Shown here: positions 8,494 to 16,847 of the stretch, one piece after another
Position numbering within the stretch: position 1 is the first letter of the stretch
Layout: every line of letters begins with the position of its first letter
Assembly (NCBI RefSeq): GCF_001514205.1
Contig: NZ_KQ948778.1
Span: forward strand, 156,270 to 220,269
Length of the DNA: 64,000 nt
Reading direction: 5' to 3'
Source of the DNA: Streptomyces griseoruber
GTDB lineage: Bacteria > Actinomycetota > Actinomycetes > Streptomycetales > Streptomycetaceae
Made by a program: the position numbers and the translations under genes
The notes under the pieces: generated by a model
The model's database searches: none
The model's input: only the letters and a program-made list of their open reading frames with translations
Told to the model about the DNA's origin: nothing

Positions 8494-9839
8494 CCCCGCG
8501 CCCGCGGCGCCTGTGCCCGCAGGACGTCCCGGAACCACCGGTACGACGCCTTCGGGGTGCGGGTCTGGCTCGCGTAGTCGACGTGGACCAGGCCGAAGCG
8601 GCGCGCGTAGCCCTCCGCCCACTCGAAGTTGTCCAGCAGCGACCACACGAAGTAGCCGCGGACGTCCACGCCCGCCTCCAGCGCCCGGTGCAGCGCGCGG
8701 ACATGGCCGTCGAGGTAGGCGATGCGGTCCTGGTCGTCGAGGCCGTCGTAGGAGCAGCCGTTCTCGGTGATGACCACCGGCGGGAGGCGGTCGCCGTAGC
8801 GGTCCTTGAAGGTGGTGAGCAGTTCGGTCAGACCCTCGGGGACCACCGGCCAGCCGAAGTCCGTCACCGGTACGTCCTCGATCTCCCGTACGGAGAAGGG
8901 GAGATCGGCCGGCATGGTGATCCCGCCGAACTCGATCTCGGTGCCCTGCGGGGCGCCCACCCTCGTCGGGGCGTAGTAGTTGACGCCGTACCAGTCGAGC
9001 GGCTCGCCGATGATCTTCAGATCGGCGGCGACATCGCCCGGCATCAGCTCGCCGAGCCCCTCCGGGTACTCGCCCAGCAGCAGCGGCTCCGCGAACAGGC
9101 GGTTCAGCAGGAGGTCGTAGAAGGCGGCCGCCTCCAGGTCGGCCGGTTCCCGGGACGCGGGCCAGGTCGGGCCGTGGGAGTTGGCGACGCCGATGTCCGT
9201 GGCGCCGGCCGCGCGCAGGGCCCGTACGGCGAGACCGTGGGCGAGGAGCTGGTGGTGGGCGACCGGCAGCGCGTCGAAGAGGAGCTGCTTGCCCGGCGCG
9301 TGGGTGCCGAGGGCGTGGCCCAGCAGGGTGTGCTCGGCGGGCTCGTTGAGGGTGATCCACTTGCTCACCCGGTCGCCGAGGCGGTCCACGACCGTCGACA
9401 CGTACTCCGCGAAGCGCGAGGCGGTGTCCCGCTCCAGCCAGTCCAGGTGGGCCGGCAGGTCCCAGTGGAAGAGGGTCGGGACGGGGCGCACGCCCGCCGT
9501 CAGCAGCTCGTCCACCAGGGCGTCGTAGAAGTCCAGACCGCCGGGGGAGTTCACCCGGGGCCAGGATATGGAGAAGCGGTACGCGTCCACCCCGAGGTCC
9601 TTCAGGAGGGCCACGTCCTCGGTGTGGCGGTGGTAGTGGTCGCAGGCCACCGCCGCCGTGGAGCCGTCCTTCACCCGTCCCGGCTCGGCGGAGAAGGTGT
9701 CCCACACGGACGGCTCGCGCCGGTCCGCGGCGCCCTCGATCTGATGGGCGGAGGTGGAGACGCCCCACAGGAAGCCGGCCGGGAACTGGGGGATCGGGTG
9801 CACCGCGTCGCGCGGATCGTTCGCCATGGGCGGGATCAT
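8490..9839 (-). CDS. GH1 beta-glucosidase
   Basis: The 449-residue protein has the family's usual length and the GH1 landmarks: FLWGVSTSAHQIEG at the N-terminus, the acid/base glutamate in TLNEP, the nucleophile glutamate in VITENG, and WSLLDNFEWAEGY near the C-terminus for aglycone contact. There is no signal peptide, so it is cytoplasmic and acts after uptake by the coupled MFS porter. ATG 9839 has GGTGG about 6 nt upstream; ATG 9827 (MANDP) is an alternative four codons in. An inverted repeat at 9840-9857 abuts the first start and is a likely repressor site. Confidence 0.93.
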   Translation of the reverse strand: MIPPMANDPRDAVHPIPQFPAGFLWGVSTSAHQIEGAADRREPSVWDTFSAEPGRVKDGSTAAVACDHYHRHTEDVALLKDLGVDAYRFSISWPRVNSPGGLDFYDALVDELLTAGVRPVPTLFHWDLPAHLDWLERDTASRFAEYVSTVVDRLGDRVSKWITLNEPAEHTLLGHALGTHAPGKQLLFDALPVAHHQLLAHGLAVRALRAAGATDIGVANSHGPTWPASREPADLEAAAFYDLLLNRLFAEPLLLGEYPEGLGELMPGDVAADLKIIGEPLDWYGVNYYAPTRVGAPQGTEIEFGGITMPADLPFSVREIEDVPVTDFGWPVVPEGLTELLTTFKDRYGDRLPPVVITENGCSYDGLDDQDRIAYLDGHVRALHRALEAGVDVRGYFVWSLLDNFEWAEGYARRFGLVHVDYASQTRTPKASYRWFRDVLRAQAPRARG

Positions 9840-9857
9840 CCTTACCCACCGGTAAGG
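9840..9857. promoter_or_regulatory. Inverted-repeat operator candidate at the start of the beta-glucosidase/MFS operon
   Basis: CCTTACC (9840-9846) and GGTAAGG (9851-9857) form perfect 7-bp arms around a 4-bp spacer, directly upstream of the first ATG. A repressor bound here would block transcription or initiation of the operon. No regulator gene is adjacent, so the cognate protein is unknown. Confidence 0.45.
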
Positions 9858-9909
9858 AAGTCAACGCCCCGACGGCAACTACCGGTTGCGCGCCCCGGCG
9901 CACGGTTGC

Positions 9910-10176
9910 CTAGGCCCCTTCCTTCAGCACCCGCGAGATCAGCTTCCGCTGCTCGGGGGTGAGCCGGGGATCGGCCGCGTACACCGTCCTCCCGTCCACC
10001 GTGATCTCGTAGCTGAACCCGTCCGGGACGCCCCGCGGACGCGCGGGACCGCCGTCCGCCAGCGCCTGCTTCGCCAGGTCCTCCCACTCGCGGGCATCGG
10101 GGAGCCCCGAGGTGTCCACCTCGGCGTGCCGTTCGATGCCCGCGAAGCCGCCCGTGCGACTCACTCGAATCCGCAT
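9910..10176 (-). CDS. Emfourin-type protealysin inhibitor
   Basis: This 88-residue protein begins MRIRVSRTGGFAGIERHAEVDT. It has the small beta-rich pattern of emfourin, a proteinaceous inhibitor of M4 protealysin-like peptidases, including the SYEITVDGRTVYAADP strands. It lies 21 bp downstream of, and on the same strand as, an M4 protealysin-like protease gene, the usual bicistronic module. Neither protein has a signal peptide, so the inhibitor probably keeps the protease silent inside the cell. The assignment rests on family resemblance and context. Confidence 0.8.
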   Translation of the reverse strand: MRIRVSRTGGFAGIERHAEVDTSGLPDAREWEDLAKQALADGGPARPRGVPDGFSYEITVDGRTVYAADPRLTPEQRKLISRVLKEGA

Positions 10177-10197
10177 GGAACCGTGTCTAGTACGGAT

Positions 10198-11280
10198 CTA
10201 CAGGATCCGCACCCCCACCTGCTCCCACGCCTTCTGCACGGCCCGGAGCTCCTCGCCGCCGTCCCCGAACCGCGCCCGCGCCGCCTTCACGGTCAGCTTG
10301 GCGAAGTCGCCGAACAGCGCCCTCTGGGTCAGCTTGCCGCCGGTGAGCACGTCGTACCAGATCTGGCCCGCCTTCTCCCAGGCGTGCCCGCCGATGGCCG
10401 TCGCGACCAGGTAGAACGCGTGGTTGGGGATGCCCGAGTTGATGTGCACACCGCCGTTGTCGCGACCGGTGCGGACGTAGTCGTCCATGGTCGCGGGCTG
10501 CGGGTCCTTGCCGAGGACGTCGTCGTCGTACGCCGTGCCCGGGGCCTTCATCGAGCGCAGGGCCGATCCGGTGACGCCGGGGGCGAGGATGCCCGCGCCG
10601 ATCAGCCAGTCGGCCTCGGAGGCGGTCTGGCCGAGCGTGTACTGCTTGATGAGCGAGCCGAACACGTCGGACATCGACTCGTTCAGGGCGCCCGGCTGGC
10701 CGTAGTAGGTCAGGTTCGCCGTGTACTGCGTGACGCCGTGGGTGAGTTCGTGGCCGATGACGTCGACGGAGTTGGTGAAGTCGACGAAGATCTCGCCGTC
10801 GCCGTCGCCGAACACCATCTGCTCGCCGTTCCAGAAGGCGTTGTTGTAGCCCTCGTCGTAGTGGACGCTGGCGTCCAGCGGCAGACCCTCGCCGTCGATG
10901 GAGTGGCGGGCGTAGGCCTTGAGGTAGAGGTCGAAGGTGGCGCCGAGCCCGGAGTAGGCGCGGTTGACGGTGGCGTCCTGGCCGGGGTCCTGGCCCTCGG
11001 AGCGGACCTTGCCGCCGGGCAGGTCGGTGCCGTGCTCGCAGTCGAAGATCGTGCGCAGCGGCTGGTCGGCCGGTGCCTTCACCGTCGGACCGGCCCACAG
11101 GCCGTACTCGGTGCCCACCCGGCGGCGGTTGCGCAGCTCGCCGTCGCGCAGCAGGGTGCGCTGGGCGGGCCGGGCGAGGGCGGGGTCGTCGTTGCTCGCC
11201 AGCTTGTCCAGGACATGCGGCGGTACGACGGTGCAGAAGACGGGCTCGAAGCCCCCGTTCGTCGTCATGAGTCGCACCAT
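10198..11280 (-). CDS. M4 metallopeptidase, protealysin-like
   Basis: The 360-residue zinc protease lacks a signal peptide and has a short N-terminal propeptide containing CTVVPPHVLDKLA, typical of protealysin rather than secreted thermolysin. The zinc site is HELTH starting at residue 177, with the third ligand Glu in NESMSDV; VHINSG contains the catalytic histidine region. Protealysins act on intracellular or host proteins and are controlled by the adjacent emfourin. The first ATG (11280) and a second at 11268 are both possible; neither has a strong ribosome-binding site. A CGGTGA direct repeat (10-bp period, about 11321-11336) lies in the upstream gap and might be regulatory. Confidence 0.92.
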   Translation of the reverse strand: MVRLMTTNGGFEPVFCTVVPPHVLDKLASNDDPALARPAQRTLLRDGELRNRRRVGTEYGLWAGPTVKAPADQPLRTIFDCEHGTDLPGGKVRSEGQDPGQDATVNRAYSGLGATFDLYLKAYARHSIDGEGLPLDASVHYDEGYNNAFWNGEQMVFGDGDGEIFVDFTNSVDVIGHELTHGVTQYTANLTYYGQPGALNESMSDVFGSLIKQYTLGQTASEADWLIGAGILAPGVTGSALRSMKAPGTAYDDDVLGKDPQPATMDDYVRTGRDNGGVHINSGIPNHAFYLVATAIGGHAWEKAGQIWYDVLTGGKLTQRALFGDFAKLTVKAARARFGDGGEELRAVQKAWEQVGVRIL

Positions 11281-11459
11281 TGCACTGTGTTATCCCGCTG
11301 TCACCACAGGCAACCATGATCGGTGAAAAACGGTGACAAACATGGCCGATCTGCGGCGGGGAGTGGTATAGCGCACGTTTCGCCCCTTTGGTTCCCGTGG
11401 TCCCGCATACTGATACGGACCCACGCGACGGGAGCGGCTCGGCTAGGCTGCGGAGCACT
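11281..11459. other. Gap between the divergent M4 protease and the leuA leader; promoters expected
   Basis: No gene is seen. The stretch should hold promoters for both directions. A CGGTGA direct repeat lies near 11321-11336. TTGGTT (11388-11393) and TGATAC (11411-11416) are 17 bp apart and could be a weak promoter for the leuA leader, but neither hexamer is convincing. Confidence 0.3.
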
Positions 11460-11507
11460 ATGCGTTTCGGGCTGCTTCTCCTTAGCTGCCGCGGCGAGGG
11501 CCTGTAA
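11460..11507 (+). CDS. leuL: Leucine leader peptide of leuA
   Basis: A 15-codon frame encodes MRFGLLLLSCRGEGL and includes four consecutive leucine codons (CTG CTT CTC CTT, 11472-11483). It ends in TAA at 11505-11507, 80 bp before leuA. A GGAG sequence lies 6-9 nt before the ATG (11451-11454). Short peptides rich in the end-product amino acid are the sensing element of ribosome-mediated attenuation. CTT is rare in this genome's style and occurs here twice. The strong hairpin starting at 11485 overlaps the last codons, so ribosome position could decide the fold. Confidence 0.8.
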   Translation: MRFGLLLLSCRGEGL

Positions 11508-11534
11508 GACAGGTCGACTCCCTCCCCGCGGAGC
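11485..11534 (+). promoter_or_regulatory. Attenuator-like hairpin of the leuA leader
   Basis: GCT-G-CCGCGG-C-GAGGG (11485-11500) pairs with CCCTC-C-CCGCGG-AGC (11520-11534), giving about 14 base pairs with one bulge and one mismatch. Inside it CCTGT (11501-11505) pairs with ACAGG (11509-11513). The 5' arm begins one nucleotide after the leucine codon run. A ribosome stalled at those codons for lack of Leu-tRNA would cover the 5' arm and prevent the hairpin; a freely moving ribosome would allow it. No run of U follows, so a pause or Rho-dependent mechanism is possible. Confidence 0.55.
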
Positions 11535-11587
11535 TTTGCGTTGCATCGTCGGCCGTCCTTCCGGACATCCTGAGGAGCCCCGCGAAC

Positions 11588-13309
11588 ATGGCGAACCGCC
11601 AGCAGCCCAGCCAGATGCCGATCCACAAGTACGGACAGTACGAGCAGGTCGACATCCCCGACCGCACCTGGCCGAACCAGCGGATCACCGTAGCCCCCCG
11701 CTGGCTCTCCACCGACCTGCGGGACGGCAACCAGGCCCTGATCGACCCGATGTCGCCCGAGCGCAAGCGCCGGATGTTCGACCAGCTGGTCAAGATGGGC
11801 TACAAGGAGATCGAGGTCGGCTTCCCCGCCTCCGGCCAGACCGACTTCGACTTCGTGCGCTCGATCATCGAGGAAGAGGGCGCGATCCCGGACGACGTCA
11901 CGATCTCCGTGCTGACCCAGGCCCGCGAGGACCTGATCGAGCGGACCGTGGAGTCCCTGAAGGGCGCCAGGCGGGCCACCGTCCACCTGTACAACGCGAC
12001 CGCCCCGGTCTTCCGCCGGGTGGTCTTCCGCGGCTCCAAGGACGACATCAAGCAGATCGCGGTGGACGGCACCCGTCTCGTCATGGAGTACGCCGAGAAG
12101 CTGCTGGGCCCGGAGACCGAGTTCGGCTACCAGTACTCGCCGGAGATCTTCACCGACACCGAGCTGGACTTCGCGCTGGAGGTCTGCGAGGCGGTGATGG
12201 ACGTCTACCAGCCCGGCCCGGGCCGCGAGATCATCCTCAACCTGCCGGCCACCGTGGAGCGCTCCACCCCCTCCACCCACGCGGACCGCTTCGAGTGGAT
12301 GAGCCGCAACATCTCCCGCCGCGAGCACGTCGTCATCTCCGTGCACCCGCACAACGACCGCGGTACGGCCGTCGCCGCCGCCGAGCTGGCGCTGATGGCC
12401 GGCGCCGACCGCGTCGAGGGCTGTCTGTTCGGGCAGGGCGAGCGCACCGGCAACGTCGACCTGGTGACCCTGGGCATGAACCTGTTCTCCCAGGGCGTCG
12501 ACCCGCAGATCGACTTCTCCGACATCGACGAGATCCGTCGTACGTGGGAGTACTGCAACCAGATGGAGGTCCACCCGCGCCACCCGTACGTGGGCGACCT
12601 GGTCTACACGTCCTTCTCCGGCTCCCACCAGGACGCCATCAAGAAGGGCTTCGACGCCATGGAGGCCGACGCGGCCGCCAAGGGCGTCACCGTCGACGAC
12701 ATCGAGTGGGCGGTCCCGTACCTGCCGATCGACCCCAAGGACGTCGGCCGCTCCTACGAGGCCGTCATCCGGGTCAACTCGCAGTCCGGCAAGGGCGGTA
12801 TCGCGTACGTCCTGAAGAACGACCACAAGCTGGACCTGCCCCGCCGGATGCAGATCGAGTTCTCGAAGCTCATCCAGGCGAAGACGGACGCCGAGGGCGG
12901 CGAGGTCACCGGCTCCGACATCTGGGCGGTCTTCCAGGACGAGTACCTGCCGAACCCGGAGAACCCCTGGGGCCGCATCCAGGTCCGCACGGGCCAGTCG
13001 ACCACCGACACCGACGGCGTCGACACCCTCACCGTCGAGGCCACGGTCGACGGCGAGGACACCGTCCTGACCGGCACCGGCAACGGTCCGATCTCGGCCT
13101 TCTTCGACGCCCTCCAGTCCATCGGCATCGACGTACGCCTGCTGGACTACCAGGAGCACACGATGAGCGAGGGCGCCTCCGCGCAGGCCGCCTCCTACAT
13201 CGAATGCGCGATCGACGACAAGGTCCTGTGGGGCATCGGCATCGACGCGAACACGACGCGTGCCTCACTGAAGGCGGTCGTCTCCGCCGTCAACCGCGCG
13301 ACCCGCTGA
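11588..13309 (+). CDS. leuA: 2-isopropylmalate synthase
   Basis: The 573-residue enzyme condenses acetyl-CoA with 2-oxoisovalerate, the committed step to leucine. The TIM-barrel domain has the metal/substrate motif STDLRDGNQ (residues 41-49) and the zinc-binding VHPHNDRGT segment. A C-terminal regulatory domain (about residues 430-573, with DGVDTLTVEATVDGEDT and SYIECAIDDKVLWGIGID) mediates leucine feedback inhibition. The start is an ATG with GAGGAG about 9 nt upstream. Length and layout match the long actinobacterial LeuA type. Expression is probably also controlled by the leader peptide and hairpin upstream. A clear hairpin follows the gene. Confidence 0.97.
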   Translation: MANRQQPSQMPIHKYGQYEQVDIPDRTWPNQRITVAPRWLSTDLRDGNQALIDPMSPERKRRMFDQLVKMGYKEIEVGFPASGQTDFDFVRSIIEEEGAIPDDVTISVLTQAREDLIERTVESLKGARRATVHLYNATAPVFRRVVFRGSKDDIKQIAVDGTRLVMEYAEKLLGPETEFGYQYSPEIFTDTELDFALEVCEAVMDVYQPGPGREIILNLPATVERSTPSTHADRFEWMSRNISRREHVVISVHPHNDRGTAVAAAELALMAGADRVEGCLFGQGERTGNVDLVTLGMNLFSQGVDPQIDFSDIDEIRRTWEYCNQMEVHPRHPYVGDLVYTSFSGSHQDAIKKGFDAMEADAAAKGVTVDDIEWAVPYLPIDPKDVGRSYEAVIRVNSQSGKGGIAYVLKNDHKLDLPRRMQIEFSKLIQAKTDAEGGEVTGSDIWAVFQDEYLPNPENPWGRIQVRTGQSTTDTDGVDTLTVEATVDGEDTVLTGTGNGPISAFFDALQSIGIDVRLLDYQEHTMSEGASAQAASYIECAIDDKVLWGIGIDANTTRASLKAVVSAVNRATR

Positions 13310-13329
13310 CCGTCCTGACCGGCCGTTTC

Positions 13330-13365
13330 GGGGCCTTGACCGTCGTATACGGCGATCAAGGCCCC
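13330..13365 (+). terminator. Terminator hairpin after leuA
   Basis: GGGGCCTTGA (13330-13339) and TCAAGGCCCC (13356-13365) form a perfect 10-bp stem with a 16-nt loop, 20 bp after the leuA stop. Confidence 0.75.
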
Positions 13366-13493
13366 GTCGGTTATCGGCCACCACCGCGCCGAGGTCACGG
13401 AAAGGTCTCGTCCTGGGTGCTGACTAGTCCTCCCCCCTGTGGCTAACATCACGCAGACGTGGCGATGTTGCCGCGGGGTTACGGAGGTGCGAC

Positions 13494-14189
13494 GTGCTGC
13501 CAGGACGGGGACGAGACGGCCAGGTCACCAGGCTTGCCCGCATCCTGGGCACCCGCACCGCGTGGACACCCGTCGGGGACGGCGAGTTCTTCTGCCCCGG
13601 CTGCGGCGGCGACCGCAACTACCAGCGGCTGACCGGCCGGCGCCGGTTCACCCTCCTCGGCCTGCCCGTCCTCTCGCGCGGTGAGACCGGCCCGGTCGTC
13701 GAGTGCGCGGCCTGCCGGTGCCAGTACGGCACCGACGTCCTCGACCACCCCACCACCACCCGCTTCTCCGCGATGCTCCGCGACGCCGTGCACACCGTCG
13801 CCCTCGCCGTCCTCTCCGCGAGCGGCACCTGCGCCCGCCCCTCCCTCGACACGGCCGCGGACGCGGTCCGCGCGGCCGGCTTCGCCGACTGCACCCGCGA
13901 ACAGCTCGCCGCCCTCGTCGACGCCCTCGCCGCCGACACCGGCCGCACCTACGGCGAACCCTGCGGCGCCGGACTCGCCATAGAGCTCCACGAGGCCCTC
14001 GACCCCCTCGCCCCCCACCTCGCCCCCACCGGCCGCGAGGCGATCCTCCTCCAGGGCGCCCGTATCGCCCTCGCGGACGGCCCCTACACCCCCTCCGAAC
14101 GCGAGGTCCTCGCCACGGTGGGCGCGGCCCTGACGATCGACGCGGACGAGGTGACCCGGCTCCTGGCGGCGGCGGGCACACCCTCCTGA
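13494..14189 (+). CDS. TerB-like protein with N-terminal zinc ribbon
   Basis: The 231-residue protein starts at a GTG with GGAGG 6 nt upstream. The N-terminal half carries two Cys pairs, FFCPGCGG and VECAACRCQYG, consistent with a zinc ribbon. The C-terminal part (about residues 95-230) is helical, with QGARIALADGPYTPSEREVL and AALTIDADEV. That is the acidic metal-binding pattern of TerB/TerB-like domains, often linked to membrane stress or tellurite-type modules. There is no ter operon beside it, so the role is open. A possible promoter has TAACAT at 13444-13449 with TGACTA 17 bp before it. Confidence 0.75.
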   Translation: MLPGRGRDGQVTRLARILGTRTAWTPVGDGEFFCPGCGGDRNYQRLTGRRRFTLLGLPVLSRGETGPVVECAACRCQYGTDVLDHPTTTRFSAMLRDAVHTVALAVLSASGTCARPSLDTAADAVRAAGFADCTREQLAALVDALAADTGRTYGEPCGAGLAIELHEALDPLAPHLAPTGREAILLQGARIALADGPYTPSEREVLATVGAALTIDADEVTRLLAAAGTPS

Positions 14190-14261
14190 TACTCCCCCGG
14201 GAGTAACGCGGCCCCCGGGCCCCCGCCGCAGTACCCCCGAACCCGGGAAGAGGAAGGGCAT

Positions 14262-14676
14262 CAGCTCGCCGACACGGCCCGGACGGCGGCGCGAAGGTCG
14301 AGCTGACCGTGGGCGCCACGGACGTACGGCCCGCCGTCGGCGCGGCGGCCTACCGGATCGTCCAGGAGGGACTGACCAACGCGGTACGGCACGGCGGCCG
14401 CGGGGACCTGACCGTGGAGGTGCCCGCTCCCGGGGACGGACCGGTCGGCATGCGGGAGCGGGCCCGCAGCGTCGGCGGCACCCTGGCGGCGGGCCCGAGG
14501 GACGGGGGTCCGAGATCGGCGACGCGCTCGGACCGAGCCCGCTCACCGCGAAGACCCATGTCAGCCGGATCACGGGGAAGCCGGGGGCGCGGGACCGGGC
14601 GCAACTCGTCGTCGTGGCGTACGAGTCGGGAATGGTGACGCCGGGGACGATGTGCACAGTCCGTCCAAGGGAGCCG
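14262..14676 (+). pseudogene. Collapsed two-component system: histidine kinase remnant fused to a NarL-type response-regulator tail
   Basis: In one frame AAAYRIVQEGLTNAVRHGG is the N-box of a NarL-family histidine kinase ATPase domain, followed by GMRERARSVGGTLAAGP, its G-box region (about 14348-14499). From about 14512, in another frame, LTAKTHVSRITGK and RDRAQLVVVAYESGMVTPG are the C-terminal LuxR HTH end of its response regulator. The kinase N-terminal part, the ATPase end, the receiver domain and most of the linker are missing. A further frame change lies near 14285. Deletion between the genes of one operon with later frameshifts explains this. It is unlikely to be functional. Confidence 0.75.
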
Positions 14677-14678
14677 CG

Positions 14679-15860
14679 ATGACCCCGCTGAGCCGTACCC
14701 TCCTCGCCACCGCCGTGTTCCTGACCCCCCTCACCACCGCCGGGCCGGCCGCCGCGGGCCCCTCCCGCTGCACCTCCTCCGTGCCCTACGTCTCCGGGCA
14801 GGGCGGCTACGCCTCCTACCGCGTCCCCGCCGCCGTCACCACCCGGCGCGGCACCCTGCTGGCCTTCGCCGAGGGGCGCCGGGACGGGCCCGGCGACACC
14901 GGGGACATCGACATCGTGCTGCGCCGCTCCACCGACGGCGGCTGCACCTGGGGCCCGCTGACCGTGGTGGCCGCCGGGGACGGCGACACCCGGGGCAACC
15001 CGGCGCCGGTGGTCGACCCGCGCACCGGGACCGTCGTCCTCGTGAGCTGCGCCAACCCGGGCACGGCGACCGAGGCGCAGATCATGCGCGGGGAGGCGCC
15101 GGGCCGCCGGGTCCACGTGCAGCACAGCTCGGACGACGGCCGCCGCTTCACCCCGCCGCGGGACATCACGGACCAGGTCCGGCTGCCGTCCTGGCGCTGG
15201 TACGCCACCGGCCCCGGCCATGCCCTCGCCCTCACCCGGGGCCCGCACCGGGGCCGGCTGGTCGTCCCCGCCGACCACTCCACCGCCCCGCCCGCCGACT
15301 CCGCCGACACCGGCCGGGAGGCCCGCCACTACGGCGGCCACGCCCTGCTCAGCGACGACGGCGGCCGCACCTGGCGGCTGGGGTTCGTCGACGCCGACCA
15401 CGACGGCACGGTCAACGCCAACGAGAGCACGGCCGCCCAACTCCCGGACGGCCGTGTCTACTTCAACGCCCGTGACCAGGGCGGCCGGGCGCCCGGCAAC
15501 CGGGTGGACGCCGTCTCCGAGGACGGCGGCGAGACCCTGCTCCACCCCTACGCCCCGCAGCCCACCCTCGCCGACGTCCCTGTCGTCCAGGGCAGCACCC
15601 TCCAACTCCGGGGCCCCGGAGCCCCGTTGCTGTTCTCCGCCCCCTCCGATCCCACCGCCCGCCGCGCCCCCGCCGTCTGGCGCAGCACGGACTCCGGAGT
15701 GTCCTTCACCCGGGCGGCGACCCTCTCCGGGCTTCCCGCCGCCTACTCCGACCTGGTGCCGGTGGACGCGCGGACGGTGGGGGTGCTGTTCGAGACGGGG
15801 ACGGCGGGGCCGTACGAGACGATCGAGTTCCGCAGACTGGACGTCGGCGGTCTCCGGTGA
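14679..15860 (+). CDS. Secreted exo-alpha-sialidase (GH33-like)
   Basis: The 393-residue protein has a Sec signal peptide (MTPLSRTLLATAVFLTPLTT, AAA cleavage region). It folds as a six-bladed propeller: YRVPA with Arg48 of the arginine triad, and Asp-box repeats STDGGCTW, SDDGRRF, SDDGGRTW and STDSGVSF. A NANES glutamate and the AAYSDL tyrosine probably form the nucleophile pair. It would release terminal sialic acids outside the cell. The ATG at 14679 has GGGAG about 6 nt upstream; a longer GTG-type start would run into the pseudogene. No sialic acid catabolic genes are nearby. Confidence 0.88.
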   Translation: MTPLSRTLLATAVFLTPLTTAGPAAAGPSRCTSSVPYVSGQGGYASYRVPAAVTTRRGTLLAFAEGRRDGPGDTGDIDIVLRRSTDGGCTWGPLTVVAAGDGDTRGNPAPVVDPRTGTVVLVSCANPGTATEAQIMRGEAPGRRVHVQHSSDDGRRFTPPRDITDQVRLPSWRWYATGPGHALALTRGPHRGRLVVPADHSTAPPADSADTGREARHYGGHALLSDDGGRTWRLGFVDADHDGTVNANESTAAQLPDGRVYFNARDQGGRAPGNRVDAVSEDGGETLLHPYAPQPTLADVPVVQGSTLQLRGPGAPLLFSAPSDPTARRAPAVWRSTDSGVSFTRAATLSGLPAAYSDLVPVDARTVGVLFETGTAGPYETIEFRRLDVGGLR

Positions 15861-15878
15861 GCGGCTCCTGCCGCGGCA

Positions 15879-16847
15879 CTAGGGCAGGGCGCGGTCGTAC
15901 GTCTTGTCGGTGTCGGAGTCGTAGACCAGCTTGCCTGCGGCGTCGTAGCCCATGACGTGCGGGGCGAGATCGACCTGCTCGTTCAGGATCCCGTACGCGA
16001 TGTACCAGCCGTGGTCCAGGACGGCCGGGTCGACGGTGCTGTCGCCGTAGGAGACGGTGACCCGGGCGACCGACGAGTTGACGTAGCCGATGGCGGCCCA
16101 GCGGAACGGGAGCTTCCAGTGGCCCTTGTCGATGAACGACTGCTGGTACAGACGCCCCCCGTTGGGGTCGGGCACGACCGGACCCGCGTCCGGCGCCGCC
16201 GCGTCGCGTGAGCTCACGCTGACGCCGGAGGCCTCGCCGTCCTTGATGTCGCAGATCAGCCGGGATTCGCTCTGCTCGTTCCGTACGGCGACGACATGGA
16301 AGCCGTCGCCGGGGGAGTTGGAGTCGCCCGTGCTCTTCGCGGCGAGGATGATCCGGTAGTCCGCCGCCTTGCCCGACATCCCGGTGATCGACCCGACGTT
16401 CTCGGCCTTCAGGCACTTCTCCAGCCCGTCGGCGGCCTGGGCGAAGGTGATGCCGTCGAGCAGCTGCGCGTCGCTCGCGGGCCGCCCGGGTCCGTCTCCC
16501 GCAGCCGTCGCCTCCGGGGACGCGCCCGGGCCGTGCGGCGCGCTGACCGAGGTCATCGGTGTCGCCGAGTCGACGCTCTGTCCCCCGCCTCCGCCGGCCC
16601 AGGCGTACGCCCCCACCGGCACCACGGTCAGCGCGACCAGCGCCGCTCCGACCGCCGTCATCCGCCGCCGTCGCTCCGCCATTCCCTGCCTCCTGATCGC
16701 CGGATACGGGGCCGGTGCGGGGCGGACGATGTCGGCGTCCCGCACCAGCAGCTCCCGCAACTGCTCCTCGAAAACACGGTCACCACCGTCCACACCGTCA
16801 CCACCGTCCATATCGTCAACACCGTCGATGGGTCGTTCGCCGCTCAC
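15879..16847 (-). CDS. Membrane-anchored anti-sigma-like protein coupled to a sigma factor
   Basis: The 322-residue protein has an acidic N-terminal cytoplasmic region of about 55 residues (with VFEEQLRELLVRDAD), a single transmembrane helix (MTAVGAALVALTVVPVGAYAW), and an exported C-terminal domain of unknown fold rich in Gly, Ser and Asp. Its GTG overlaps the stop of the sigma factor gene (bases 16844-16847), the normal arrangement for sigma/anti-sigma pairs. I see no zinc anti-sigma HxxxCxxC motif, so direct inhibition is inferred from topology and coupling only. Confidence 0.75.
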   Translation of the reverse strand: MSGERPIDGVDDMDGGDGVDGGDRVFEEQLRELLVRDADIVRPAPAPYPAIRRQGMAERRRRMTAVGAALVALTVVPVGAYAWAGGGGGQSVDSATPMTSVSAPHGPGASPEATAAGDGPGRPASDAQLLDGITFAQAADGLEKCLKAENVGSITGMSGKAADYRIILAAKSTGDSNSPGDGFHVVAVRNEQSESRLICDIKDGEASGVSVSSRDAAAPDAGPVVPDPNGGRLYQQSFIDKGHWKLPFRWAAIGYVNSSVARVTVSYGDSTVDPAVLDHGWYIAYGILNEQVDLAPHVMGYDAAGKLVYDSDTDKTYDRALP

